Positions 51,057 through 60,906 of a stretch of DNA of 64,000 nt are shown here, in pieces; positions within the stretch are counted from its first letter, which is position 1, and each line of letters opens with the position of its first letter. The notes under the pieces are model-generated. The model worked only from the letters and a program-made list of their open reading frames with translations. It was not told the origin of the DNA and did not search any database. The DNA is from JAABSX01 sp964480455 (lineage in GTDB: Bacteria > Bacteroidota > Bacteroidia > Cytophagales > Microscillaceae), in contig CAYZQI010000006.1 in NCBI GenBank assembly GCA_964480455.1, positions 1 to 64,000 on the forward strand, given 5' to 3'. The translations under genes and the position numbers were made by a program.

Positions 51057-53324
51057 TTATTTCCCTTTGCGCTGTGCATCTACTACTGCAATGGCAACCA
51101 TATTCACAATTTCACGCACAGAACTACCCAACTGCAAGATGTGAACAGGTTTATTCATTCCTAGCAGCACAGGACCTATGGTTTCCGCTCCGCCAAGTTC
51201 TTGGAGGAGTTTGTAGGCAATATTTCCTGCATTAAGGCTAGGAAAAATGAGCGTATTAGGGGGATTATCAGCAAGCAGACTGAATGCATAATTTTCTTTT
51301 AGAAGTACAGGGTTTAAAGCTACGTTAGCTTGTATCTCACCATCAATGATGAGGTCGGGGTATTTTTCTTTTGCAAGTTTTGTCGCTTGGCAAGTTTTTT
51401 CAGGGCTTTGCCCTTTGCTAGACCCAAAGTTTGAGTAAGAAAGCACTGCCATACGTGGCTCAAAGCCAAAAGCCATTACCCCTTGTCTTGTGATGCTAAT
51501 AATATCTACCAAATCTTCTGCTGTGGGGTCGGTATTAACGGTAGTGTCGGCTATAAAAATAGTACGCCCTTCACTAATGATTACATACATACCTGCCACC
51601 AAATTTACATGTGGTTGCGTACCGATTATTTCTAAGGCAGGGCGAATTATTTGGGGGTAGTTTTTGGTAAGACCCGAGATAAACGCATCTGCCTCACCTC
51701 TTTCTAGCATCATTGCACCAAAATAGTTACGGTCTTGCATACGCTTTTTGGCATCATAAAGCGTAAGCCCCTTGCGCTGTCTTTTGTGATAAAGCCATTG
51801 GGCATATTCTGCTACTTTTTCATCTGCATTGCGTGGGTCTATAATGAGGCAACCTTGCAAGTCTAGCTGATGTTCTTCTATTTTTTGGCGAATGGCATTT
51901 GCATTCCCCAATAAGATAGGTGTAGCAATTGCCTCATCACGCACAATTTGAGCAGCTTTCAGCACCTTCAGATTATCTGCCTCTCCAAATATTACCTTTT
52001 TGGGGTCATTTTGTGCTGCCTGTATCATGCTCGACATCAGCTTGATGTCTATGCCCAAGCGTTCTTGCAGTGCTATTTGGTATTGATGCCAATCTGTGAT
52101 AGGGTGCTGTGCCAAGCCAGTGTCCATGGCTGCCTTTGCTACGGCAGGCGAGATAGTAGTAATTAAGCGGGGGTCTAGGGGTTTAGGAATAAAGTATTGC
52201 CTCCCAAAAGTAAGGTTTTGGTCGCTATAAGCCTGATTGACAATCTCGGGAACGGGTAACTTGGCAAGTTGGGCAATGGCGTGTACAGCAGCAAGTTTCA
52301 TTTCTTCATTGATAGATTTGGCACGTACATCTAGCGCACCCCTAAAAATATAAGGAAACCCTAATACATTATTGACTTGGTTGGGGTGGTCAGAGCGTCC
52401 AGTCGCCATTACTATGTCATTTCTGAGCGACATGGCGAGGTCATAAGCAATTTCAGGATTAGGATTGGCAAGGGCAAAGATGATAGGGTTGTCAGCCATG
52501 CTTTTTACCATGTCAGGTGTAAGCACATCAGCTACAGAAAGTCCTAAGAACATATCTGCTCCATTCATAGCATCTTCTAGGGTGTGCAAATCCTTGTCAG
52601 TGGCAAATTCTGCCTTACTTGGGTCAAGATTTTGTCGGTCTTTTCTAATTACTCCCTTGCTATCCAGCATAGTGATATTGCTACGCCTTACTCCCAATGC
52701 AATGTAGAGCTTGATACAAGAATTGGCCGAAGCTCCAGCACCATTCACTACAATTTTGAGGTCTTCAATTTTTTTATTGACGAGCTCTAAGGCATTGAGT
52801 AGCCCGGCACTAGTGATGATGGCAGTGCCGTGCTGGTCGTCGTGCATCACAGGAATATTCATTTCTTTGCGGAGGGCTTCTTCTATCAAAAAGCACTCTG
52901 GTGCTTTGATGTCCTCTAAGTTGATACCTCCAAAGGTAGGCTCAAGTGATTTTACTATCCTGATGAACTCATGTGGGTCTTGGCAGTCTATTTCTAGGTC
53001 AAAGACATCTATGCCTGCAAATTTCTTAAACAAAACTCCCTTACCTTCCATCACAGGTTTTGAGGCCTCGGGCCCTATGCTGCCTAAGCCTAGCACTGCC
53101 GTACCATTAGAGATGACCGCCACGAGATTGCCCTTGGCAGTGTATTTATAAACATTTTCTTTGTTTTCAGCTATTTCTTTGCAAGGCTCTGCAACACCTG
53201 GTGAGTAGGCAAGTGCTAAGTCTAGTTGTGAGCCAAGTGCCTTTGTAGGAACTACCTCTATTTTGCCTGGCTTTCCCTGTTCGTGGTAGAGAAGGGCATC
53301 TTCTTTTCTTACTTTGATAGACAT
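51057..53324 (-). CDS. maeB: NADP-dependent malic enzyme with phosphotransacetylase-like domain
   Basis: A 755-residue MaeB-type enzyme that oxidatively decarboxylates malate to pyruvate. The start is the ATG ending at 53324 (MSIKVRKEDALLYHEQGKPG); the frame to 53360 lies in the leader. Malic domain: LAYSPGVAEPC, NGTAVLGLGSIGPEASKPVM, metal-binding region FDLEID, and the NAD(P)-binding VVNGAGASANSCIKLY. The C-terminal part (about 430-755) is a phosphate acetyltransferase-like domain, usually regulatory, with KVIFGEADNLKVLKAAQIV and GIIGTQPHVNLVAG-type segments. It is a single gene with a good promoter. Confidence 0.95.
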   Translation of the reverse strand: MSIKVRKEDALLYHEQGKPGKIEVVPTKALGSQLDLALAYSPGVAEPCKEIAENKENVYKYTAKGNLVAVISNGTAVLGLGSIGPEASKPVMEGKGVLFKKFAGIDVFDLEIDCQDPHEFIRIVKSLEPTFGGINLEDIKAPECFLIEEALRKEMNIPVMHDDQHGTAIITSAGLLNALELVNKKIEDLKIVVNGAGASANSCIKLYIALGVRRSNITMLDSKGVIRKDRQNLDPSKAEFATDKDLHTLEDAMNGADMFLGLSVADVLTPDMVKSMADNPIIFALANPNPEIAYDLAMSLRNDIVMATGRSDHPNQVNNVLGFPYIFRGALDVRAKSINEEMKLAAVHAIAQLAKLPVPEIVNQAYSDQNLTFGRQYFIPKPLDPRLITTISPAVAKAAMDTGLAQHPITDWHQYQIALQERLGIDIKLMSSMIQAAQNDPKKVIFGEADNLKVLKAAQIVRDEAIATPILLGNANAIRQKIEEHQLDLQGCLIIDPRNADEKVAEYAQWLYHKRQRKGLTLYDAKKRMQDRNYFGAMMLERGEADAFISGLTKNYPQIIRPALEIIGTQPHVNLVAGMYVIISEGRTIFIADTTVNTDPTAEDLVDIISITRQGVMAFGFEPRMAVLSYSNFGSSKGQSPEKTCQATKLAKEKYPDLIIDGEIQANVALNPVLLKENYAFSLLADNPPNTLIFPSLNAGNIAYKLLQELGGAETIGPVLLGMNKPVHILQLGSSVREIVNMVAIAVVDAQRKGK

Positions 53325-53357
53325 AATTGAGTATTTGTTTTTGATTATGGGTAAACA

Positions 53358-53386
53358 CAAAATTAAAGAATTATTGACTGATGCAA
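53358..53386 (-). promoter_or_regulatory. Promoter of maeB
   Basis: On the minus strand TTG (53384-53386), an 18-base spacer and TAATTTTG (53358-53365) fit the TTG-N17-23-TAnnTTTG consensus, 33 bases before the ATG at 53324. Confidence 0.75.
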
Positions 53387-53554
53387 GTAATCATCTGCGA
53401 AAATCATGTGGAAGTAGCTACAAACAGCCAAAAATTACCATTATATTCGGTTATTGAGTGATGAATTAATGCTTAAAAGCTATGGACTAAGTGTTTTATC
53501 ATCTAATTTTATATTTATTTTCTGTGGGTAAAGAGTCAAGTTGTCATTATTTTA

Positions 53555-54018
53555 GGTTCTCTGACAAATTTTGTGCAGAGGATAAACCTTTAAGGTTTTC
53601 AAAACCTTACAGGTTCGATAATCAGGTTTTTTACAAAACATCATTAAGTAAGGGAGTAAACAGGAAATACTATACCCAAATCAGATTCAAACTTGTTGCT
53701 AATCAGGGACGGGGTCGCTCAAAGCGACCCCGTCCCTAATACAGACTAGGTAGGTTATTTATTAAACACTCCTTAAAAAATACGGTACTGCACACGTAGT
53801 GTATGTTAATAATATTCACAAATAGCCTTCCTAACATATATAGTTTGTTCAAGACAGGCTATTTTTATGTAAAATTGACATGAAATTGCAATAAATAGGT
53901 TTCAAAAAGGATTCAATACGTCTTAGTATGCTTGTACTTGCTAAAAACAAGAAATCTCAGCATACTTTATATTTTCAGTACCAAAAATACTTTAACCTAC
54001 AAAAATTGTCAGAGAGCC
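53555..54018. mobile_element. 464-bp MITE-like element (copy 2)
   Basis: The ends are GGTTCTCTGACAAATTTTGT (53555-53574) and its near-perfect inverse ACAAAAATTGTCAGAGAGCC (53999-54018). The left 95 bases repeat the internal stem region and GATAATCAGG block of the 131-bp element at 14039-14169, and the right end agrees too. The extra 330 bases in between hold the GC-rich hairpin at 53705-53737 and otherwise no structure that I can name. No target-site duplication is evident. No transposase is encoded. Confidence 0.8.
53705..53737. repeat. 15-bp GC-rich perfect hairpin
   Basis: AGGGACGGGGTCGCT (53705-53719) pairs perfectly with AGCGACCCCGTCCCT (53723-53737) around a 3-base CAA loop. It is far more GC-rich than its surroundings and lies inside the larger MITE-like element. 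There is no T-tract. Confidence 0.9.
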
Positions 54019-54108
54019 AGCTTTTTTAGTTGCTAAATCTGAATAAAAAACAGGATTCTAAATTTATCAATCTAAAATTGGGTAAGAGCTATTAAAATTT
54101 CAGTGCTA

Positions 54109-57100
54109 TCAATCGCCCACCATCACAAAAGCTCCCCAATAGTAAGGATACTTGTATTCTTCTCTCATGGTATTCTGTGCATTTTTGAATGCTTCACGCT
54201 TTCCTTGCTTTTTTAAGAGCCAGTTTTCGTAAAAAGTACTCATCATCTTTTGGGTTGCTTTGTCTGAAACTGCCCAAAGCGACATCAAGACCGATTTTGC
54301 GCCAGCCTGCTGAAAGGCTCGCTGTAAGCCATATACGCCTTCGCCATTATGGACTTCGCCAAGCCCCGTTTCACAAGCGGAAAGCACTACTAATTCTGTT
54401 TTATTGAGATTAAGGTTCATCGCCTCATAAGCAGTCAAGATACCTTCACCTCCTTCTTTAATAGCCCTCTGCGCATAGGTCAGCAGCAAGCCAGAGCGTA
54501 AGAGAGGGTTCTCGAGTACTCTACTTTTTTCTATGCCTATGAGTAGTTCTTTGCCATCATCTTCTTGGGTAATATCAGCCAGAAAAAAACCATGCGTAGC
54601 TATATGTAGAATGGACGGAGATTCAACCTCACTAAGGTTAGTTTCTGAGGCTGTTATGCCCGTGTAGGTAATTGCTTTTACCTTGGCTTTTTTGAGTGTA
54701 CGTGCAATTTTTTCTATCTCTGTCTTGGTACCAGGCAAGGGTGTTATCTCTTCGCCATCAAGAAACCGTAGCGTGCTATCGCCACGAGCAAAATTAAGTG
54801 CAAGTATGGGTGAGACTTGCGCTACTAAAAATTCAAGTGAATCTTTTTTAATTTCATCAGTATTGTAGGTAGGAAATCCCAGCAGTACGGCATCATTTAG
54901 TGGAGGGTGAGTATCTTTTATTTTGAGAAAATCTTTGCTATTGCCCAAAATGCGGAGGTCTATTTCATCTTGGAGGTACTGCCCTGTATTTGTATTTTCA
55001 AGGGTCAATAAGTTCAATTGATGGTAAACTCCATCTGGGGTGAGGTATATTTTTTCAATTCCCTCGAGTTTTTGGGCTATTTTTTCCCAATAGCGTGTGT
55101 AGCTTTGCTTATCATTGTTTTGACCTTTGATAGCATCTTTGTAATGTTTAAGATAAACTGTTTCTAAGTCTTTACCATTTTCTAAGACTACCATTTCGGG
55201 GTGCTTGGGTGTGTCGGGTTTGATGATGAGGGCTATATACAACACTGAGTCTGTTGCAAACTCAGCATAATGGCGTGTACGTATGATTTCTATGATTGCT
55301 TCCTTGGGTTTGAGTTGCTTTTGGAGGTCTTTCCAAGAAAGTGATTTAATAAATTTTGTATCATTGATATTATTAAAGGCAAGTGATGACCTTGATAATT
55401 TTCTTTCTAACTCATTGATTTCTTCTGCCAAAAGGCGTTCTTTTTCGGGTGTAATGGCTTGCTTTTCTTTTGTTTCAGGCAACATTTCAATTAGTTTTCC
55501 TAAGTATCTTTTTTTATCTTTCCACTCGTTGTACATTTTATTGAGGGATTCATCGCTTGATGCCAAGATTTGATTTTGTATTTTCTCTGAGGATTGAAAA
55601 ATCAAGCCCTTTGTTACCAAACTTAAGCTCATGAGTTTACTCAATATAGATGCATCTTGTTGAGCATACAATTGAGCAAACAGGCTATACTTATCAAAGA
55701 GTTCTTTCAGATTATCTAAGAAAGTCTTCCGTTCATTTTCAGAAAAAGTGGATAATGATGTTTCTATTTGTGTAAGATTATTTTCAACTACAATTTGAAT
55801 ATATGGAGCTACTTTATCGAGGAGATAAGATTTTAAGTATAAATTTGCCAAATTGATACATATATCTGTATAAGTTTTGATTTTAATACCAAGGTTTTTT
55901 TCAATTATTTTCTTTGCCTCTAGATAGATTGATTCAGCCTGAGTAGTATTCCCCTGTAAAGCATAAAGCCCTCCAATTGAATTTAGAAATCTAGCATAAG
56001 TATCATTTGCAGTACCTATCAAATTTTTGATAATATCTAGTGCTTTTTTGTATTCATCAATGGATTTTTCATATTGTTTTTGCTCCTTATAGACTGCTGC
56101 TAGATTGTGTAGAAAAATTGCATAATTAACGGTTGGTTGGTTATATATTTTTTTATGTACCTCAATCGCCTCAGAAAAGTATAGCTGTGCTTCATTATAT
56201 TTTTTTTGTATTCTAAAAAACTCTCCTAGATTATTACAAGACATGGCGTATCGTAATTCATTGCCTTCCAGCAGTTCTTTATAAATCTTCCGCGCCAAAA
56301 AATAATAAGGTTCTGATTTTTTGTATAAACCCTGCATATTGTAGAGTGTAGCTAAGTTAGTGTATGAATCTGCACAGTCTATGTGTGTTTCACCAAGTAA
56401 TAGTCTGCGTATATCTCTTGCTTCAAGATAAAGAGGCTCTGCTTTACTGTATAGGCTTTGCTTGTGATAAAGGTATCCTAGATTATTACAGGCTTTTGCA
56501 TAATCTTTAATAGCCTTGTAACTTTCCTCTGTTTTTACAGAATCCTTGATGGCTTGCTTATAAAAGGAATGATAAATATTTTTACTTTCCATTTGAAGAG
56601 CCTCTGCCTTATAATAAAATCCTTTTTCTGTATAGAGCTGTGCCAAATTATTACAAGATTGGGCATACTGTAATGTGTTCTTACCAGGGTTTTTTGCTCT
56701 GATATTTTTTGCTTCTATCAAAAAAACTTCAGCATCATCATACCGCCCTCGATTATAATAAAAAACAGCTAAACCATTACAAGATTGGCTATAATCAATA
56801 TGCTCTATACCTAATACTTCTTTTCTTATTTCTAAGGATTTTAGATAGATACCTTCTGCTTCTGTATATTTACCTTGGTATTCATACAAGTAACCTAACT
56901 GATAGCAGCAGAGTCCATACTGAGATGTTTTTGTCTGCTGTTTTTCTTCAAACAATGCCTTAGCATACTCATAAATCTCAACAGAGGTACTGATTTTACG
57001 CTCATAGAAAGCATCTAAGCCTTTGTTGTAGAGTGAGTCCCAAGGTATTTCTTCTGATTGGGCAAAAACATAAAAAGGCAGAAAAAAAGAATAAGCCAAG

Positions 57101-57126
57101 CAGAGTAGAAAATAATTTTTTCTCAT
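54109..57126 (-). CDS. Secreted TPR-CHAT protein
   Basis: A 1005-residue protein with a signal peptide (MRKNYFLLCLAYSFFLPFYV to about FAQ, residue 23). The start at 57126 is chosen because it exposes this signal; the frame to 57198 would mask it. Residues about 50-430 hold around eight or more tetratricopeptide repeats of the type CNNLAxLYxxxGxYxxAExLxLEA. A coiled-coil linker follows. The C-terminal CHAT domain (about 690-1005) has the caspase-like His-Cys pair: H845 in HIATHGFFL and C918 in VLSACETGLGEV. CHAT domains are cysteine proteases of the caspase clan. It is transcribed alone, away from sdaA. Confidence 0.88.
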   Translation of the reverse strand: MRKNYFLLCLAYSFFLPFYVFAQSEEIPWDSLYNKGLDAFYERKISTSVEIYEYAKALFEEKQQTKTSQYGLCCYQLGYLYEYQGKYTEAEGIYLKSLEIRKEVLGIEHIDYSQSCNGLAVFYYNRGRYDDAEVFLIEAKNIRAKNPGKNTLQYAQSCNNLAQLYTEKGFYYKAEALQMESKNIYHSFYKQAIKDSVKTEESYKAIKDYAKACNNLGYLYHKQSLYSKAEPLYLEARDIRRLLLGETHIDCADSYTNLATLYNMQGLYKKSEPYYFLARKIYKELLEGNELRYAMSCNNLGEFFRIQKKYNEAQLYFSEAIEVHKKIYNQPTVNYAIFLHNLAAVYKEQKQYEKSIDEYKKALDIIKNLIGTANDTYARFLNSIGGLYALQGNTTQAESIYLEAKKIIEKNLGIKIKTYTDICINLANLYLKSYLLDKVAPYIQIVVENNLTQIETSLSTFSENERKTFLDNLKELFDKYSLFAQLYAQQDASILSKLMSLSLVTKGLIFQSSEKIQNQILASSDESLNKMYNEWKDKKRYLGKLIEMLPETKEKQAITPEKERLLAEEINELERKLSRSSLAFNNINDTKFIKSLSWKDLQKQLKPKEAIIEIIRTRHYAEFATDSVLYIALIIKPDTPKHPEMVVLENGKDLETVYLKHYKDAIKGQNNDKQSYTRYWEKIAQKLEGIEKIYLTPDGVYHQLNLLTLENTNTGQYLQDEIDLRILGNSKDFLKIKDTHPPLNDAVLLGFPTYNTDEIKKDSLEFLVAQVSPILALNFARGDSTLRFLDGEEITPLPGTKTEIEKIARTLKKAKVKAITYTGITASETNLSEVESPSILHIATHGFFLADITQEDDGKELLIGIEKSRVLENPLLRSGLLLTYAQRAIKEGGEGILTAYEAMNLNLNKTELVVLSACETGLGEVHNGEGVYGLQRAFQQAGAKSVLMSLWAVSDKATQKMMSTFYENWLLKKQGKREAFKNAQNTMREEYKYPYYWGAFVMVGD

Positions 57127-57301
57127 AAAACAAAATTTTTTAGTGTTGAGTGATAAATTGATGCTTGAAAGATAAAGTTCAAGTGTTGAAACGCCCAATT
57201 TTAATACTGTTTTTTCTCATAAAAATTCAAGGTATTTGCTCATTCTCTTACCCATTTCAAAAAAACTTCTCCAAAAAACTTAAAATGATGCAAGATTATC
57301 C

Positions 57302-57309
57302 TAATTTTG
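57302..57309 (+). promoter_or_regulatory. -7 box before sdaA
   Basis: TAATTTTG matches TAnnTTTG and ends 15 bases before the ATG at 57325, so the leader would be very short. No -33 TTG at correct spacing is visible. Confidence 0.4.
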
Positions 57310-57324
57310 TCATAAAAAAAGACT

Positions 57325-58764
57325 ATGCTTAAGCCACGTACTCTCGAAATGGTCAGCGTTTTTGATATTTTCAAAATTGGTGTAGGACCTTCTAGCTCGC
57401 ATACTATGGGGCCTTGGAAAGCCGCCCAGCAATTCTTGAAAGATATACAGCAAGTTACTAGCTTGGCACAAGTCCAATCAGTACAAATTTTTTTGTATGG
57501 CTCGCTTGCCAAAACAGGCAAAGGGCATGGCACTGACATCGCCATTCTGCTCGGGCTAAGTGGCGAAAATGCCGAAACAATGGATACTAGCCTTATTCAA
57601 AGCAAAGTAACCGCCATCAAGCAAAACCAAATCCTATCTCTCTCGGGGCAGCACGCTATCAAATTTGAGTATGCCAAAGACCTCTTGTTTCTAAATTCAG
57701 AAAGTTTGGCTTTTCACCCTAACGGCATGAAGTTTAGAGCAATCTATGCAGAAAGCCAGCATTTTGAGCAAAATTACTTCTCTATCGGTGGGGGGTTCAT
57801 TGTCAAAGAAGGCGAGCAAAAAACACAAACCCAAAGTGGTACAGTGCCTTACCCTACCCAAAATGCTGCTGACTTACTACACTGGTGCAGTACCCTGAGC
57901 AAATCTATTGCCGAGGTAGTTTTAGAAAATGAAAAATATTGGCGTAACGAATCTGAGATAGAGTCGGGTCTGCTCAAAATCTGGCATACCATGCTAGCTT
58001 GTATGTTTAGAGGCGTACAGCAAGAGGGCGAGCTTCCAGGAGGCTTAAAGGTAAAAAGACGTGCTGCACAGCTTAATCAGCGGTTGTTAGGCATCAATAC
58101 TTTCAAAAATGAGGCAGACTGGTTTCAGGCGGTGAAGAGTAATCTAGTAGATTTCCAGAAAACCTCCAAATGGCTAAGTTGCTTTGCCCTTGCCATCAAT
58201 GAAGAAAATGCAGCCTTTGGGCGTGTAGTAACTGCCCCCACCAATGGAGCAGCAGGCGTGATTCCAGCCGTGTTGATGTATTATGCTTGCTTTTGTGGAG
58301 AGGTAAATCCAAAAGATTTGGTGAAATTTCTCTTGGTAGCAGGCGAAATAGGCAGTATCTTCAAAAAAGGAGCTACTATCTCTGCGGCTATGGGCGGCTG
58401 TCAGGCAGAAATTGGGGTATCTTCTGCAATGGCTGCCGCTGCACTTACAGAGTGTTTAGGAGGCTCGCCCGAGCAGGCAGTAATGGCTGCCGAAATTGCT
58501 ATGGAGCATCACCTAGGGCTTACTTGCGACCCCATAGGTGGCTTGGTGCAAATTCCTTGTATTGAGCGCAATTCTATGGGAGCTATCAAGGCAATCACCG
58601 CAGCCAATATTGCCTTAGAAAGCGACCCCGCTCATGCTCGTGTGAGCCTCGATGGCGTAATCCAAACCATGATGCAAACTGCCTTAGATATGAGTGAAAA
58701 ATACAAAGAAACCTCAGAAGGAGGCTTGGCGGTCAATGTGCCTATCAATGTGATAGAGTGTTAG
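57325..58764 (+). CDS. sdaA: L-serine ammonia-lyase (serine dehydratase), iron-sulfur type
   Basis: SdaA deaminates L-serine to pyruvate with an oxygen-labile [4Fe-4S] cluster. The 479-residue product has the fused beta-alpha arrangement: the N-terminal beta domain opening SVFDIFKIGVGPSSSHTMGP (about 1-150), then the alpha domain with GRVVTAPTNGAAGVIPAVL, GGCQAEIGVSSAMAAAAL and GLTCDPIGGLVQIPCIERNS, which carry the cluster cysteines. An alternative ATG eight codons in (MVSVFDIF) is possible. No transport gene is adjacent. The gene is divergent from the TPR-CHAT gene. Confidence 0.96.
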   Translation: MLKPRTLEMVSVFDIFKIGVGPSSSHTMGPWKAAQQFLKDIQQVTSLAQVQSVQIFLYGSLAKTGKGHGTDIAILLGLSGENAETMDTSLIQSKVTAIKQNQILSLSGQHAIKFEYAKDLLFLNSESLAFHPNGMKFRAIYAESQHFEQNYFSIGGGFIVKEGEQKTQTQSGTVPYPTQNAADLLHWCSTLSKSIAEVVLENEKYWRNESEIESGLLKIWHTMLACMFRGVQQEGELPGGLKVKRRAAQLNQRLLGINTFKNEADWFQAVKSNLVDFQKTSKWLSCFALAINEENAAFGRVVTAPTNGAAGVIPAVLMYYACFCGEVNPKDLVKFLLVAGEIGSIFKKGATISAAMGGCQAEIGVSSAMAAAALTECLGGSPEQAVMAAEIAMEHHLGLTCDPIGGLVQIPCIERNSMGAIKAITAANIALESDPAHARVSLDGVIQTMMQTALDMSEKYKETSEGGLAVNVPINVIEC

Positions 58765-59199
58765 GCAACAAAAAGAAGGGCGAAGAATGTCAGAAGTATT
58801 TTTTTTCGTCTTATTTATTTTACTAGATGTACTTATGCTCATTTTTGAGAATTTTGTATGAGATTCATTGCTTTACATCTGTGGCAAAAGATTGGTTTAG
58901 TTGCTGTTTTTGAACAAGCCTTTGGAAGCCAATGTTAGATAATTAGGCAAACAGATTTTTTTAAGCTGAGGGGATTGATAAGTAGTTTTGAAGAGGTTGG
59001 TACCGCTTTCGTACTCTAAAAAAGGAACTTAGCTTCCCCTTTTTTATTTTCACAGCTTTTCACTGAGTAAGGTATTCTGTATAGATTGACGGGTACTGAC
59101 TTACTGAAAAGAGATAGCTCGAGTAAAATGATTTAACCTTTTATTTTAGCCCATAGACTGTGCTTGCAACACTAGGTATTTTTAAGACATTAAGCATAC
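58765..59199. other. Non-coding region between sdaA and DUF4836 gene
   Basis: No gene can be supported. A hairpin AAAAAAGG-AA paired with TT-CCCCTTTTTT (about 59018-59047) with two extra bases in one arm ends in T on both strands and could serve as a terminator for either convergent gene. The remaining sequence is AT-rich without a recognisable signal. Confidence 0.5.
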
Positions 59200-60732
59200 T
59201 CAGGAGGGCTTTCTTGGTTTGAGTGAGGTGGCGAGCGTCTCGAGCGCATTTTGTGTTTTGTCTTTTAGCTGAATCATTACCCTGGCAGACGCTTGTTTGT
59301 TTCTGAGTGGCTGTATGCTAACAGAAATAGACTCAAAAGGTGTTTTTGTGTATTTTATCATGCCCTCGGCGAAGCGGTCTTCTCCAAATAATTCACGTGG
59401 AATTTTTTGCCTTGTTTCTTCTTTAATGTTTGCAAAAAGTACAAAGCACTTTTGCGCTCCAAAGGTCATATTGACATTTTTAATACCTTTCAAGAATGTA
59501 TTTTTTAAAGTTTGCGAAGGGGTAACATAGAGCATTGCAGCATTATAAGACCAATAAAGTTTTTGTTTGGGCATAAAATAAGTATTGCTATCTGCCTTTA
59601 TCAACTCGCCACTTTCTTTGAGTTTTTGGGTGATTGTAAAGAATGTGTCCCATTTTTTGATACCCATAGCCAGAGAGTAGTCTAGCTTCATAGTTTGAGA
59701 GGTGTCGTTGGCGGGCGTAAAATTTTTGATATGCGCAATAAAATCACCTGTAAACATTTCAAGCAGTTCTCCAGGATTTACTCCTGCATACGCTTGGGCT
59801 TGCCCTTCAAAAATACTTCCGCCAAGGTTGTAAAATAAATCTTTTACTCCCTTCATGTCCAATGCCAAACCTGTGAGTGCAATGCGGTCTTTGGTATCGA
59901 GTGAATTAAGAATTTCTTGATTTAGCCCGTCTTTGACGAGCCGCCCATAATGTACAAAAGAATTATTTTGGTTATAAAATTGAATATCTGTATCTATCTT
60001 TCCTTGCTCAAAATTGATGCTCATTGTGAGGTAATTTTGTTCCATATCAAAATTGAGCGGTAAGGGAAAATCACTTACCATATTTTTTAATTTTTCTTCG
60101 TAGCCTTCCAGGTTTACCCATACCGCTACATCATGTTTTTTTTGTTTTAAAAACCTAAACTGTGTGCTTTTATCTTTAAGTAGTGAATACTCTTGGGGTA
60201 AATCACGCAGTTTAATCATTCTATTTTTTAGGGCATCTTCATCAGCCTTTTTCTTTCTCACAATGAGCAGGGCGGCCCTGTTCATCCAGCCCAGAATGGT
60301 TTTTTCATCAATGACCACATAGCGCATGCCCGAAAAGGTGCGGATTCTAAGATTCTGCTCTGGGAACTGCCTCAGGAAGTTATCAAACTCACTTTCACTT
60401 TTGAGTTTGAAAGAGAGCGCAAAATAGTCTTCTTCTCCATTTTCAAATTCTTGCCCAAAGACATAAACTGGGCTATCAAACTCAATGCCTGAGGTTTTGA
60501 GGTTTTTTTTAATGGCTTCTGTATTTTTTAGATTCACAAATAGCTGCAGCACATCTCTATTGAAAAGATATTCCCAGTCTACTGATTTTTCTTGAATTTT
60601 AGGCATATTGATACTCAGCACATAGTTGGCATCTTTGGGAATGTATTTGCTGTGCTCAATAGGTCTCCCACAGCTTGAAAAAATTATACTCAACAGCACA
60701 GCATAGCCCCACCAGAATATTTGTTGTTTCAT
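59200..60732 (-). CDS. DUF4836 family lipoprotein
   Basis: A 510-residue product with a lipoprotein signal; the lipobox IFSSC places the Cys at residue 21. The mature start IPKDANYVLSINMPKIQEKS is the DUF4836 hallmark, and the rest alternates beta strands and helices with no catalytic motif. The family is common in Bacteroidota and its function is unknown. Its promoter region has a -7 box (CAAAGTTA on the plus strand, 60766-60773) 33 bases upstream of the start. TolC lies 174 bases further upstream on the same strand, possibly in the same transcript. Confidence 0.85.
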   Translation of the reverse strand: MKQQIFWWGYAVLLSIIFSSCGRPIEHSKYIPKDANYVLSINMPKIQEKSVDWEYLFNRDVLQLFVNLKNTEAIKKNLKTSGIEFDSPVYVFGQEFENGEEDYFALSFKLKSESEFDNFLRQFPEQNLRIRTFSGMRYVVIDEKTILGWMNRAALLIVRKKKADEDALKNRMIKLRDLPQEYSLLKDKSTQFRFLKQKKHDVAVWVNLEGYEEKLKNMVSDFPLPLNFDMEQNYLTMSINFEQGKIDTDIQFYNQNNSFVHYGRLVKDGLNQEILNSLDTKDRIALTGLALDMKGVKDLFYNLGGSIFEGQAQAYAGVNPGELLEMFTGDFIAHIKNFTPANDTSQTMKLDYSLAMGIKKWDTFFTITQKLKESGELIKADSNTYFMPKQKLYWSYNAAMLYVTPSQTLKNTFLKGIKNVNMTFGAQKCFVLFANIKEETRQKIPRELFGEDRFAEGMIKYTKTPFESISVSIQPLRNKQASARVMIQLKDKTQNALETLATSLKPRKPS

Positions 60733-60765
60733 AATTTGATATTTTCAAGAAATCGTTTCGTATTT

Positions 60766-60773
60766 CAAAGTTA
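60766..60773 (-). promoter_or_regulatory. -7 box of the DUF4836 gene
   Basis: TAACTTTG on the minus strand matches TAnnTTTG, 33 bases before the ATG at 60732. No -33 TTG at the right distance was seen. Confidence 0.45.
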
Positions 60774-60906
60774 AAATTTCAATTTGATTATCTACGATAG
60801 TTTTGATTTTTTTTCTCAAAATCACGGTAGATTTCGCTTCAAAATATTACCCCAATAGTCTGTGCAAACTTCAAGCTGAGTTTTCAAGTAAGTGTTGTAG
60901 CACAGA

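Noticed and set aside
53705..53737. GC-rich hairpin as a transcription terminator
   Set aside because: There is no T-tract on either side and no gene ends nearby on the matching strand.
53491..53739. 82-codon frame over the MITE-like element
   Set aside because: It crosses the inverted repeat end and the GC-rich hairpin; the hairpin supplies its SKRPRP ending. It is not a gene.
54109..57126. CRISPR-associated CHAT protease (Craspase-type)
   Set aside because: It has a signal peptide, and there is no Cas7-11-like or other type III component in the window.
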